Position numbers and translations under genes: made by a program
The notes under the pieces: model-generated
The model's database searches: none
Told to the model about the DNA's origin: nothing
What the model saw: only the letters and a program-made list of their open reading frames with translations
Assembly: GCA_965223215.1 (NCBI GenBank)
Contig: CBDCVZ010000010.1
Span: 744,001 to 808,000, forward strand
Length of the DNA: 64,000 nucleotides
Direction of reading: 5' to 3'
DNA from: JABDMH01 sp965223215
Lineage (GTDB): Bacteria; Bacteroidota; Bacteroidia; Chitinophagales; Saprospiraceae
In this document: positions 1-8,742 of the stretch, piece after piece
How positions within the stretch are numbered: position 1 is the stretch's first letter
Layout of the letters: every line of letters begins with the position of its first letter

Positions 1-77
1 ACTCCGATGCAAAAGCCAGCGAAATACTACTGACCGTTGTCGAATTAGAGTTTTATAGCCCTTCTGAGGTCTTTTAG
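1..77 (+). CDS. C-terminal end of a gene clipped by the window edge
   Basis: A frame starting at base 3 is open from the window edge and ends at TAG 75-77. It encodes about 24 residues ending in EFYSPSEVF. The residue mix is protein-like, but the piece is too short to assign a family, and a chance open frame of this length is possible. Confidence 0.3.
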   Translation, partial: SDAKASEILLTVVELEFYSPSEVF

Positions 78-275
78 TAACTGATTTTTAACTTAGTGGG
101 TGGGAGGAATGTAATGCATTGAAATAATAAACACCCTTTGCCTGCTATAGCTCTTTGGGGTTTAAACAATGTTGTCTCGCGGTGAGGCGATCTTGAATTA
201 AGCTTCTTCACTCATGCTGCATCTCTCCACCTTCACATTCCAGCAGGTGGAGTGAGACAAACACATGCGAAAGGC

Positions 276-515
276 CTACTTCTTCTTTTTCTTCTTCAGC
301 TTGCTTTCGTACTTTTTGATGTCTTCTGCCGCGAGTGTTTTTACTTGCGTTAGCGTTTTGATTTTTTTCGCTGAACGAGGAGTAGATCCACCTATCCAAA
401 GTTCATCCAGAAAACAGTCATAATAATAGTGATCGTCCGCTTTGCGAGCAAGAATGATGTAGTCACCACGTACCAAGGCAAAGTTGTCCTTGGTGTATTG
501 ATTCCAAGATTTCAT
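276..515 (-). CDS. small hypothetical protein with a poly-lysine C-terminus
   Basis: This encodes 79 residues with no signal peptide or membrane segment, so it is probably cytoplasmic. The N-terminal half is rich in aromatic and acidic residues (ADDHYYYDCFLDELWIGG). The C-terminal third is basic and ends in LKKKKKK, which suggests contact with nucleic acid or membrane lipids; that is inference only. The ATG at 513-515 is the only sensible start. The family is not recognised. A shorter reading frame overlaps on the other strand but has poor composition. The gene stands alone, followed by no clear terminator. Confidence 0.5.
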   Translation of the reverse strand: MKSWNQYTKDNFALVRGDYIILARKADDHYYYDCFLDELWIGGSTPRSAKKIKTLTQVKTLAAEDIKKYESKLKKKKKK

Positions 516-1581
516 ATTCTAGTTGTAAACTCGGTTAAATTTAAGAAGGTCCAAACATAGTGCCTATCTTACGGGAAACCCAATTTGGCAACCTTACGTG
601 TAGCCTTAAATTCCCTTAAAAGTACCAAATTCCTAGAGAAAGAGTGGCACGATCGCAAAATAACTTTAACTAATATGTTGTTGCATAATGTCGCAAACAA
701 TACATCTGTTTTTAGTCCAGATTTGATCAATAGTTATCTCAATACCGGGGTGGATTCCTCCATTCCCTCCTGTTGCGATCGAATCCGTTCTGGTTATCAA
801 AGTTTGATTAAATCGATCATAGCGTATGCCGTCTGACGTCTATCCAACATTGAAATTACCTGTCATTCTATCCAACATCAGCACCATAAAATTCGATCCA
901 CATGCCGTTTGTCCACTGTTTATATTTTATGTTATATTATGAATATCTAGACAAGAATTTCCTCAGCCAATTTATTCAGCAGCTCCGCAATGGTTTCAAA
1001 TAATCGATTGAGTCAGTGGAATTTCCGCTGAGCGCAGCCGTGATGTAAATGGAGTCCTTCGATTTTATGAATCACATTAAAGCAATCTCAATTTTCTTCT
1101 TGCTCTGACCTGCATTCTATTTGGGCTACCTTGGAGGCACCCTGAAGCTCAGCAATTTCGATGAGTGAAAAGACATGCCATTGGCGAAGGGCAGTTGATA
1201 CTCTTTTAGATTTTCAGGAATCCCCTCTTTTTTTGGCATGGATAGATAAAGTAGTTGTTGACCTAAATGAACGGTTGCATGAAACTGGAAAAGGTTTCGC
1301 TCTTGAGAAACTCCGGCAAAAGGAAATGGAGTGTCGAGAGTTTTATTTATCAGCTGGAAAGCGGACCAACGTTCTGAATTGGATCTAACAGCGAAAGATC
1401 CGATATTCAACACGATACCTTTCTTTCAAAGGTGACTGACTGGATATTGCCTAGCTATACCGAGGTTGAAACGCCCCTAAATATTTGTCTGTTTAGTCCT
1501 TTTGATAATATCATTGGAATAGTTTATGTATTATAGGTGTTTTGGGCAGTGGCTATGCACGCCCAAACTAAAAGTTAAGCT
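516..1581. other. intergenic stretch, no supported gene
   Basis: About 1.07 kb without a convincing gene. Open frames at 585-836 (+), 1126-1413 (-) and 1161-1388 (+) are short, overlap each other or use rare starts, and show no recognisable motif. The promoter of the efflux operon should lie at the right end (about 1490-1570), but no clear -33/-7 pair was found. Confidence 0.4.
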
Positions 1582-2652
1582 ATGAAGAGAATCTTTTATT
1601 GCGGGGCCTACCTGTTTCTTAGTCTGGTTTCGAGTTGCAGTTCGGTTAGTGGAGACGAACCCAAGAAGGCAAACCCGACACCTCCCAGGATGACCATGGC
1701 AGTGGAGGGATTCGTGGCTCAAGAACAACGACTCGAAAGCATCGTAAATGCCACTGGCAGTCTTCTCCCCAACGAACTCGTTCAAATATCGCCGGAACGT
1801 GCCGGAAAACTAATACACCTGCCACTCAAGGAGTCTACTTTCGTAAAGAAGGGAACTATGCTTGCCAAGATTGATGATCAGGAGCTGCAGGCTCAGTTGA
1901 ATAAACTGAATGTTCAATTGCGCATGGCTGCCAAGGAAGCCGAAAGAGGTAGGGACTTGCGCAAGATTGAAGCGATTCCACTAGAAGAACTCGAACGCTT
2001 AGAAAATGCTCAGGAGCAACTGGAGGCCGATATTTCCCTCACGGAGGTGCTTCTGGAAAAAACCAACATTAGAGCACCTTTTTCCGGATTGCTGGGTTTG
2101 AGAAACGTCAGCCTTGGAGCCTACGTCACACCTTCTGAGTCCATTGTTTCATTGCAGCAGATTAATCCTCTGAAAGTTGAATTTGACGTGCCCGAAAAAT
2201 ACATGCAACAGGTGAATATTGGGCAGAAAGTAACCTTTGAGGTAGTAGGCTTTAGTGAGCCTTTCGTCGCCAGTATTTATGCCACCTCCGCAAATGTGAC
2301 ACCGAGTACCAGGACATTCAAAGTGTTGGCCCGGTGTGCCAATCCCGGAGGAAGACTAAAACCTGGCAATTTTGCCAAGGTAGAAGTGATCACTGGCGTC
2401 AATGAGCACGCCATCATGTTACCCAGCGATGCCGTCATTCCCGTCATCAGCGGTCAGAAGGTCTTTGTGGCAGAAGGAGGAAAGGTCAGTGAACGCTTAG
2501 TGGAAACCGGTATGAGAGAAGGTACCATGATAGAAATCATTTCCGGAGTGCAGGTGCAAGATACGGTCATTGTCAGTGGCTTGCTGGCCCTATCCGAGGG
2601 TATGAACGTTACGGTCTCTGAGATTGTGAGCTACTCAACACATCTGAACTAA
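1582..2652 (+). CDS. RND efflux periplasmic adaptor lipoprotein (membrane fusion protein)
   Basis: This is the periplasmic adaptor that bridges the inner-membrane RND pump and the outer-membrane channel. It has 356 residues. A short hydrophobic leader ends in a lipobox-like LVSSC near residue 19, so it is probably a lipoprotein. The family layout is visible: a beta-barrel/lipoyl half (SPERAGKLIHLPLKEST), a short alpha-helical hairpin at about residues 95-155, the second lipoyl half (TNIRAPFSGLLGLRNVSLG), then the beta-barrel (LKVEFDVPEKYMQQV) and membrane-proximal domains. Length is normal for an HlyD/AcrA-type adaptor. It is the first gene of the operon and ends one base before the pump gene. 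The substrate cannot be told from sequence. Confidence 0.93.
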   Translation: MKRIFYCGAYLFLSLVSSCSSVSGDEPKKANPTPPRMTMAVEGFVAQEQRLESIVNATGSLLPNELVQISPERAGKLIHLPLKESTFVKKGTMLAKIDDQELQAQLNKLNVQLRMAAKEAERGRDLRKIEAIPLEELERLENAQEQLEADISLTEVLLEKTNIRAPFSGLLGLRNVSLGAYVTPSESIVSLQQINPLKVEFDVPEKYMQQVNIGQKVTFEVVGFSEPFVASIYATSANVTPSTRTFKVLARCANPGGRLKPGNFAKVEVITGVNEHAIMLPSDAVIPVISGQKVFVAEGGKVSERLVETGMREGTMIEIISGVQVQDTVIVSGLLALSEGMNVTVSEIVSYSTHLN

Positions 2653-2653
2653 C

Positions 2654-5600
2654 ATGTCACTATCCTCGATCAGTATACAAAGACCGGTTTTGGCTACCGT
2701 CATCTCCATCACCATCATGCTCTTCGGAGTCATTGGCTATACATTTTTAGGATTGAGAGACTATCCCAGTATCGACCCACCGGTCATTTCCGTGCGTACC
2801 AACTACATCGGTGCCAACTCCAATGTGATCGAGTCGCAGATCACCGAGCCGCTGGAAGAAAATCTAAATGGAATCGCTGGAGTTGAGTCGCTTACCTCTA
2901 ACAGTACCGACGGTCGTAGTTCAATCACTGTGGAGTTTGAAGTTGGTACGGACCTAGAAGCTGCCGCCAATGATGTGCGGGATAAGGTATCGCTGGCCCA
3001 AAGACTCCTGCCGCCGGATGCCGAACCACCGATTGTCACCAAGGCGGATGCCGATGCCAGTTTCCTGATGGGCATCACCGTCCAAAGCGACAAACGAGAT
3101 TTACTGGGGCTTACCGAAATTGCGAGAAATATCGTCAAAGAAAGACTGCAAACGATTCCAGGGGTTTCTCGAATCAGTGTTTGGGGTGAAAAGAAATACG
3201 CCATTCGTCTTAACCTTGATCCTGCTAAACTCTCTGCTTATCAATTGACTCCACTCGATGTGCGAAATGCATTGAATCAGCAGAATCTCGAGTTGCCAAG
3301 TGGAAAGATTGAAGGGCTTCGTACCGAACTAACGATCCGCACATTCGGCCGTCTAAACACACCGGAAGAATTTGAAAAAATGGTCGTGCGCGAAAACGAT
3401 GGTGTCACCGTACTACTCAAAGACGTAGCCGATGTAGCATACAGTCCGCAAAATATGACGACCCTCCTCCGTGGCAATGGGATCTTGCCGATGATTGGTT
3501 GTGCCATCACCCCTCTGCCAGGATCTAATTACATCGAGATTGCCGACGAGGTATATGGGCGGGTTGAACAAATTCGGCAAGAACTGCCGCCGGACATCAC
3601 TTTGGGTTATGCCTTTGATCAAACCATTTCGATCAGGAAAGCCATCGAAGAAGTACAGGATACCATACTTATTGCTTTTTCATTGGTACTCTTGGTCATA
3701 TTCTTCTTTTTACGGGATTGGCGTACGACCCTAATTCCGGTGCTGGCGATACCTATCTCCCTAATAGGGTCCTTCTTTGTCATGTATATCTTTGGCTTTT
3801 CGGTCAATATTTTAACCTTGCTCGCCATTGTCTTGGCCACCGGCTTAGTGGTTGACGATGCCATTGTCATGATGGAAAATATCTACCGACGGGTCGAGAA
3901 AGGTATTAATCCCATTCAAGCGGGACTGGACGGATCACGTGAGATTTATTTCGCCATCATCGCAACCACGGTCACGCTGGTGGCGGTGTTTCTTCCCATC
4001 GTATTTCTTCAGGGCTTGACGGGGCGACTGTTTAGAGAATTTGGTATTGTGGTATCGGGTGCAGTGATCATTTCCACCATTGTGTCTCTTTCCCTGACGC
4101 CAATGATGGCCTCTCGATTTCTGAAAAATCGAAAAAAACAAAATCTCCTATATCGATCAACGGAAGGCTTTTTTGTGGGGCTCACTAAACTTTATGCAAG
4201 GTCGCTACGGGGCTTTATCAAGGTGCGGTGGCTCGCCTGGCCGATTACCATCGGTGCCTTTTACGGCATTTATCTATTGGCAAGTATGTTGCCGACTGAG
4301 TTGGCCCCGATGGAGGATAAAAGTGGATTTCGTGTTATTTCTACTGCCCCAGAAGGCACTTCGTTTGAGGTCATGGATGACTACCTACTCGACGTCCTGG
4401 CCATTTTGGATACTCTGCCAGAAAAGAAGGCCTACATATCCGTCACTTCACCTGGCTTTGCATCGTCTACCGCTGCCAACTCAGCTTTTGTCTTTCTTTC
4501 ACTGGTCCAACCGGAGGAGCGTTTTCGAAGCCAAGATGAGATTGTCAAATCTCTGTATCCGAAGATCGGTAAACTCAATTATGCCCGTTCATTTCTTGCC
4601 CAAGAGCAGACCATCCAGGTAAGTCGGAGCCTTCGTGGTCTTCCCATTCAATTTGTCATACAGGCGCCCAATTTCCAAAAATTGAAGGATGTCATTCCTG
4701 AGTTCATGGCCCGTGCGGATCAACACCCAGCATTTTCAGTCACAGATTTAGATTTGAAATTTAATAAACCGGAGCTGCATGTCGAGATTGATCGGGAACG
4801 TGCCCTAAGTTTAGGTGTGACTGTACGCGATGTAGCGGAGACCTTGCAGTTTTATTTCGGAGGGCAGCGCTTTGGGTATTTCATTCGCGATGGAAAACAA
4901 TACGAAGTAATTGGTGAAGCGAGCCGATTAAATAGAGATGAACCAGAAGATCTCAACCGGCTCTATGTGCGAAACAACCAGGGCGAGATTATTCAGTTGA
5001 GCAATTTGGTCACCACCCGGGAGGAATCAAATCCTCCTGCTTTGTACCGATACAATCGTTACATCGCTGCTACCGTATCTGCCGGGCTGGCAGATGGATT
5101 TACGATGGGTCAAGGCATTGATGCCATGCGGGAAATTGCGAATGAATTGTTGGATCCGAGTTTCAGTACGGCCTTGGGAGGCTCTTCAAAGGATTTTGAA
5201 GAGAGTTCCGGAGGACTTTATTTTGCCTTTATTTTAGCCTTGGCTCTAATTTACCTAGCTCTTTCAGCACAATTTGAAAGTTTCTTAGATCCGCTGGTTA
5301 TCATGTTTACCGTGCCACTGGCTCTGGTGGGTGCCTTACTGGCCTTGCATCTTGGTGGCCATACGATTAATATCTTTAGCCAGATTGGTATCATCGTCTT
5401 AATTGGGATTGTCACAAAAAATGGAATTTTAATCGTTGAGTTTGCCAACCAACATCTGCGATCTGGTTATTCAGTGAGGGAAGCAGTCATTGAAGCATCT
5501 ACCCTGAGAATGCGACCCATTCTCATGACCAGCATGGCCACCGTACTAGGTGTCACTCCGATCGCATTGGCACTGGGCTCAGCATCGACGAGCCGAATTC

Positions 5601-6130
5601 CAATGGGTGTGGCCATCATTGGCGGACTCCTTTTTTCTTTACTATTGACGCTCTATGTCATACCGGCGATCTTCACTTTTTTTAACTGGACTCGCCGGCC
5701 CGATCCGGAATCAACTTCCGACGTTCCAGATATTGAAGCAACAGAACATGCCGAGATGGTCGCCTCTGAGGTTAATGCCAATGCATTACATCCATCCAAT
5801 CCGGTCGATGAACCAGAAGACGTGCCAGAATTCATGGAGGAAGATCATAGTGTTCCAGGTGAGGAAATAAAACCAGGGGCAGAGCAGCAAAAGCCTGCTT
5901 TGCACTCAGATAAAGTAGAGCCACCAAAGTTAGTGGGAGAGGATAATATTAGAGTGGCCGTGGCCAATCTAAAATTATTTTCAGAGTCAGAATCCAAAAA
6001 TCAGGAAGTAGATCAAGTGCCTATAAACGGCGATTTATTATTGGAAACGGCAAAAACCAAGAAAAAGAAGAAAACCAAGCGACACAAGAAAAACGGGCAA
6101 AAAAAGGAGAAAAAAGAAAAAAAGAAATGA
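2654..6130 (+). CDS. RND-family multidrug efflux pump, inner-membrane subunit, with a Lys-rich C-terminal tail
   Basis: This is a proton-driven AcrB/MexB-type exporter (HAE-1 group). It starts MSLSSISIQRPVLATV, typical of the family, followed by TM1, a porter loop, and a second half that repeats the layout. The proton-relay residues are present: the Asp pair in GLVVDDAIVMMEN (about residues 400-412) and the Lys in GIVTKNGILIVEF near residue 923. Known members are about 1030-1050 residues long; this one has 1158. The extra ~120 residues follow the last membrane helix: an acidic, Pro/Glu-rich linker, then a tail with at least 15 lysines in the last 25 residues. The tail should be cytoplasmic. 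The stop overlaps the TolC start by four bases (ATGA), so the tail is not an annotation error. Confidence 0.95.
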   Translation: MSLSSISIQRPVLATVISITIMLFGVIGYTFLGLRDYPSIDPPVISVRTNYIGANSNVIESQITEPLEENLNGIAGVESLTSNSTDGRSSITVEFEVGTDLEAAANDVRDKVSLAQRLLPPDAEPPIVTKADADASFLMGITVQSDKRDLLGLTEIARNIVKERLQTIPGVSRISVWGEKKYAIRLNLDPAKLSAYQLTPLDVRNALNQQNLELPSGKIEGLRTELTIRTFGRLNTPEEFEKMVVRENDGVTVLLKDVADVAYSPQNMTTLLRGNGILPMIGCAITPLPGSNYIEIADEVYGRVEQIRQELPPDITLGYAFDQTISIRKAIEEVQDTILIAFSLVLLVIFFFLRDWRTTLIPVLAIPISLIGSFFVMYIFGFSVNILTLLAIVLATGLVVDDAIVMMENIYRRVEKGINPIQAGLDGSREIYFAIIATTVTLVAVFLPIVFLQGLTGRLFREFGIVVSGAVIISTIVSLSLTPMMASRFLKNRKKQNLLYRSTEGFFVGLTKLYARSLRGFIKVRWLAWPITIGAFYGIYLLASMLPTELAPMEDKSGFRVISTAPEGTSFEVMDDYLLDVLAILDTLPEKKAYISVTSPGFASSTAANSAFVFLSLVQPEERFRSQDEIVKSLYPKIGKLNYARSFLAQEQTIQVSRSLRGLPIQFVIQAPNFQKLKDVIPEFMARADQHPAFSVTDLDLKFNKPELHVEIDRERALSLGVTVRDVAETLQFYFGGQRFGYFIRDGKQYEVIGEASRLNRDEPEDLNRLYVRNNQGEIIQLSNLVTTREESNPPALYRYNRYIAATVSAGLADGFTMGQGIDAMREIANELLDPSFSTALGGSSKDFEESSGGLYFAFILALALIYLALSAQFESFLDPLVIMFTVPLALVGALLALHLGGHTINIFSQIGIIVLIGIVTKNGILIVEFANQHLRSGYSVREAVIEASTLRMRPILMTSMATVLGVTPIALALGSASTSRIPMGVAIIGGLLFSLLLTLYVIPAIFTFFNWTRRPDPESTSDVPDIEATEHAEMVASEVNANALHPSNPVDEPEDVPEFMEEDHSVPGEEIKPGAEQQKPALHSDKVEPPKLVGEDNIRVAVANLKLFSESESKNQEVDQVPINGDLLLETAKTKKKKKTKRHKKNGQKKEKKEKKK

Positions 6131-7458
6131 GCATGCATCCATTATTTTCTTCCCTGTGCAACGGGATTGGCCTCCTCTCATATCTGCTTCTCACCATTGA
6201 TTTTTTGCAGGCACAACAAGTTTTATCTGTAGAAGAAGCCATCGCGCTGGGACTCAAGAACAACTACCAAATTCAAATTCTTCGCTCCAACGAGTTAATT
6301 GCCAAAAACAACAATTCCGCTGCCAATGCCGATTTTTTACCGACGGTAGGAGTCAATGGCGCTTACAGTTTTACTAGTACCAATACGCAACAAGAGTTTT
6401 TCAATGGAGAGACAAGGTCTGCCAGCGCTGCGGGTAGCCGAAACGCCAACGCGTCGCTGCAGGCTAATTGGACGATTTTTGATGGTTTTCGAAGACAAGC
6501 TCTGCGTCAAGCTTTAACCCTCGAAGAATCTCGAACCTCAGAAATTACCCGAGCCCAAGTGCTTCAATTGATCCAGCAAATTGAACTGGCCTATTATCAG
6601 ATCGCACAGCAACAGCAACTAATTGGATTAACAAATCAGTCCATCGAACTCAATGAAGCTGTTTTAACACTGGCTCATCAAAAACAACAAATTGGTGCTG
6701 GAAGTCAATCGGAGGTCCTGCAAGCAAGCAACCAATTGAATACGGATTCGATCCTCCTGATCCAGCAGCAAGGTGAATTCGACCGCCTCAAGATTGACTT
6801 CAACAGGTTGGTGCAGCGACCGCTTGATGAGAATTTTGCCGTGATAGACAGCATCACCTTGGAGCCACTTCCTCCTCAAGCAGAAATGGTCCAAGAGGCA
6901 TTAAATCAAAATCCAAATTTATTGTTGGCTAGAATTGATCAAGAATCTGCGGCACTGAAAATCCAGGAGATTAAAAGTGTCCTCTATCCCAAATTGAGTT
7001 TAAATGCGGCCTATAATTATAATTTTTCAAAAGCTGAAGTTGGATTCCTACTTTCCAATCGAACTTTTGGTCCCACGGGCCGAGCTACGATCACTTATGA
7101 CTTGTTTAGTGGCCGAAACCTTAAGCGAGAATTGCAAAATGTGGACCTACAGCTCGACAATTTGCAACTGGATCAACAACAAATTCAATGGGACATTGAA
7201 TCTCAAATCACATCTTTATATACAGAGTACAACAACCTCCTCGAATTGAGAAGAGCAGAAGAGAAAAACATACAGATTGCCGAACAAAATAGCTTACTAG
7301 CACAGGAATTATATCGCACAGGCCGCAATACAAGTTTTGAGGTACGCGAAGCCATTTTACGAGAAATCCAGGCCAAGGACCGACTGCTGCAAAGTACCTA
7401 CCATTTGAAATTTATTGAAATTCAATTGAAGACCATTGCCGGATCATTGGTACCCTAA
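6127..7458 (+). CDS. TolC-family outer-membrane efflux channel
   Basis: This is the outer-membrane exit duct of the tripartite pump. It has 443 residues with a signal peptide ending near FLQAQ. The mature start LSVEEAIALGLKNNYQIQI is the typical opening of the family. Two homologous halves follow, each with long helices rich in Gln, Leu and Asn (for example LIQQIELAYYQIAQQQQL) and beta-strands between them. Length fits the family. The start overlaps the pump stop (ATGA at 6127-6130), so translation is probably coupled. It is the last gene of the operon; the next gene is convergent. Confidence 0.93.
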   Translation: MSMHPLFSSLCNGIGLLSYLLLTIDFLQAQQVLSVEEAIALGLKNNYQIQILRSNELIAKNNNSAANADFLPTVGVNGAYSFTSTNTQQEFFNGETRSASAAGSRNANASLQANWTIFDGFRRQALRQALTLEESRTSEITRAQVLQLIQQIELAYYQIAQQQQLIGLTNQSIELNEAVLTLAHQKQQIGAGSQSEVLQASNQLNTDSILLIQQQGEFDRLKIDFNRLVQRPLDENFAVIDSITLEPLPPQAEMVQEALNQNPNLLLARIDQESAALKIQEIKSVLYPKLSLNAAYNYNFSKAEVGFLLSNRTFGPTGRATITYDLFSGRNLKRELQNVDLQLDNLQLDQQQIQWDIESQITSLYTEYNNLLELRRAEEKNIQIAEQNSLLAQELYRTGRNTSFEVREAILREIQAKDRLLQSTYHLKFIEIQLKTIAGSLVP

Positions 7459-7626
7459 TCGACGTCCCCTTGGATCCTCCTTAGTCCGTTTCACAAAGGT
7501 TACCAAGCCACCAAAATACTTCTTCCTTCCCATCATAATTTGTTGTTTGACTCAGTCGGTGGAGGGTTCATAAAGCGGTAGAATTGGTCGTTGATCATTC
7601 ATGGGTAATCGTCCCTTAACGAGCTA

Positions 7627-8742
7627 TTAGTTTACCTCTCCCAATAAATGCTCTTCCAAGGCCTGCTGCCATGAAGGTTTTTGAATTTGACTAACCAACT
7701 CTGCATTGATGGACTTGTATTGATGGTGACCTGAGGCCAAAATAAAACTTCGATATTGCTCCTCCAACGTTGTCGGCAAGATTCGAACTTCGTCTTGAAG
7801 GTCATACAGCTTGATCAAGTAATTCAAAATTCTTTTATCATAGACCAAGGCATTTATTTCCTTTTTGCCCAATGCTCTTAATCCTTGTGCAGGATCTGCA
7901 TAAGTGTGTGTGGGAAAGATTTCATTGCTGACGAGAAAGTCTTCTGAGATGGATGCACCTACTGTTCCCAATCGATCCACAAACTTCAAATCTTGTCGTG
8001 ATTGAAGTTGTGATTCAAAATGGCTTACCGTCAAGGTGGAGGCGATGGTGCCCGTAAAACTTGAGATAATAACCACTGCGGTAAACATCCAGATGATAGC
8101 GATTGCACGGCCCCACAAGGTTTTGGGGGCCTTGTCACCATATCCAACTGTGGTCATGGTCACAGCCGACCACCACAAACCGTCAAGGACTCCCAACCAG
8201 CCAGGTCGAAATTGGAAATGATTTCGCTTCCGTTCCGCCAACCAAAGCGTGATGCCAAAAATCATGATGATAAAAATGAGCAGGAGAATCACCTTCAAAA
8301 ACTCTATGGAGAAGAAGTTTGCCAAGAAAATTCGAAATTGACTGCGGTTAATGTTTGGCACTGCCACGCCTACACCGGACAGTAGAAAAGGCTGAGTTAG
8401 TTCAAATTTATGGAGGCGAGCAGGAGTAACGTGAAACGGATTAATCGTCAGATCAAGCTCTCCGTACTCCAGTGATTTTAGAATACTAACTTCGTCGTGA
8501 AAACGGATAAACCTATGTTTAATATCGAGGGCTCGAGCAATTTCATTCCATAATTCGACGCTGAGTCCCGTGTAGCGATTTTCCCCAATTTTTGTTACGA
8601 ACGGATGCTGCTCAACAATGCCAATGAGGAGTTCAGATGAATCTGAGGCCATCGCTGCCGATCGCGGGATATACAATACTACCGTCATCCAAATGATTAA
8701 GAAAATCGATCGACTAATATTTGTAATGGTCAAAATCATCAT
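7627..8742 (-). CDS. ionotropic-glutamate-receptor-type potassium channel (GluR0-like) with solute-binding domain
   Basis: A predicted ligand-gated potassium channel of 371 residues in the inner membrane. After a signal peptide (residues 1-32), a family-3 solute-binding lobe runs to about residue 130 and contains the conserved ligand-contact Arg in VTPARL (R109). TM1 is at about 148-168, a pore loop with the potassium-filter motif TVGYGD at 198-203, and TM2 at about 211-233. The second half of the binding lobe (about 240-365) carries an Asp in VYDKRILNY, where receptors bind the ligand amino group. This interleaved layout is that of prokaryotic glutamate receptors such as GluR0. The likely ligand is an amino acid, by family analogy. 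The ATG overlaps the stop of the upstream sensor gene (ATGA), so the two are probably translated together. Confidence 0.9.
   Translation of the reverse strand: MMILTITNISRSIFLIIWMTVVLYIPRSAAMASDSSELLIGIVEQHPFVTKIGENRYTGLSVELWNEIARALDIKHRFIRFHDEVSILKSLEYGELDLTINPFHVTPARLHKFELTQPFLLSGVGVAVPNINRSQFRIFLANFFSIEFLKVILLLIFIIMIFGITLWLAERKRNHFQFRPGWLGVLDGLWWSAVTMTTVGYGDKAPKTLWGRAIAIIWMFTAVVIISSFTGTIASTLTVSHFESQLQSRQDLKFVDRLGTVGASISEDFLVSNEIFPTHTYADPAQGLRALGKKEINALVYDKRILNYLIKLYDLQDEVRILPTTLEEQYRSFILASGHHQYKSINAELVSQIQKPSWQQALEEHLLGEVN

Noticed and set aside
585..836. 83-codon open frame (+), TTG start
   Set aside because: No motif, rare start codon, no neighbouring context; composition is not clearly protein-like.
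1126..1413. Overlapping frames on both strands (1126-1413 - and 1161-1388 +)
   Set aside because: They cover the same bases, and neither has a recognisable domain or start context.
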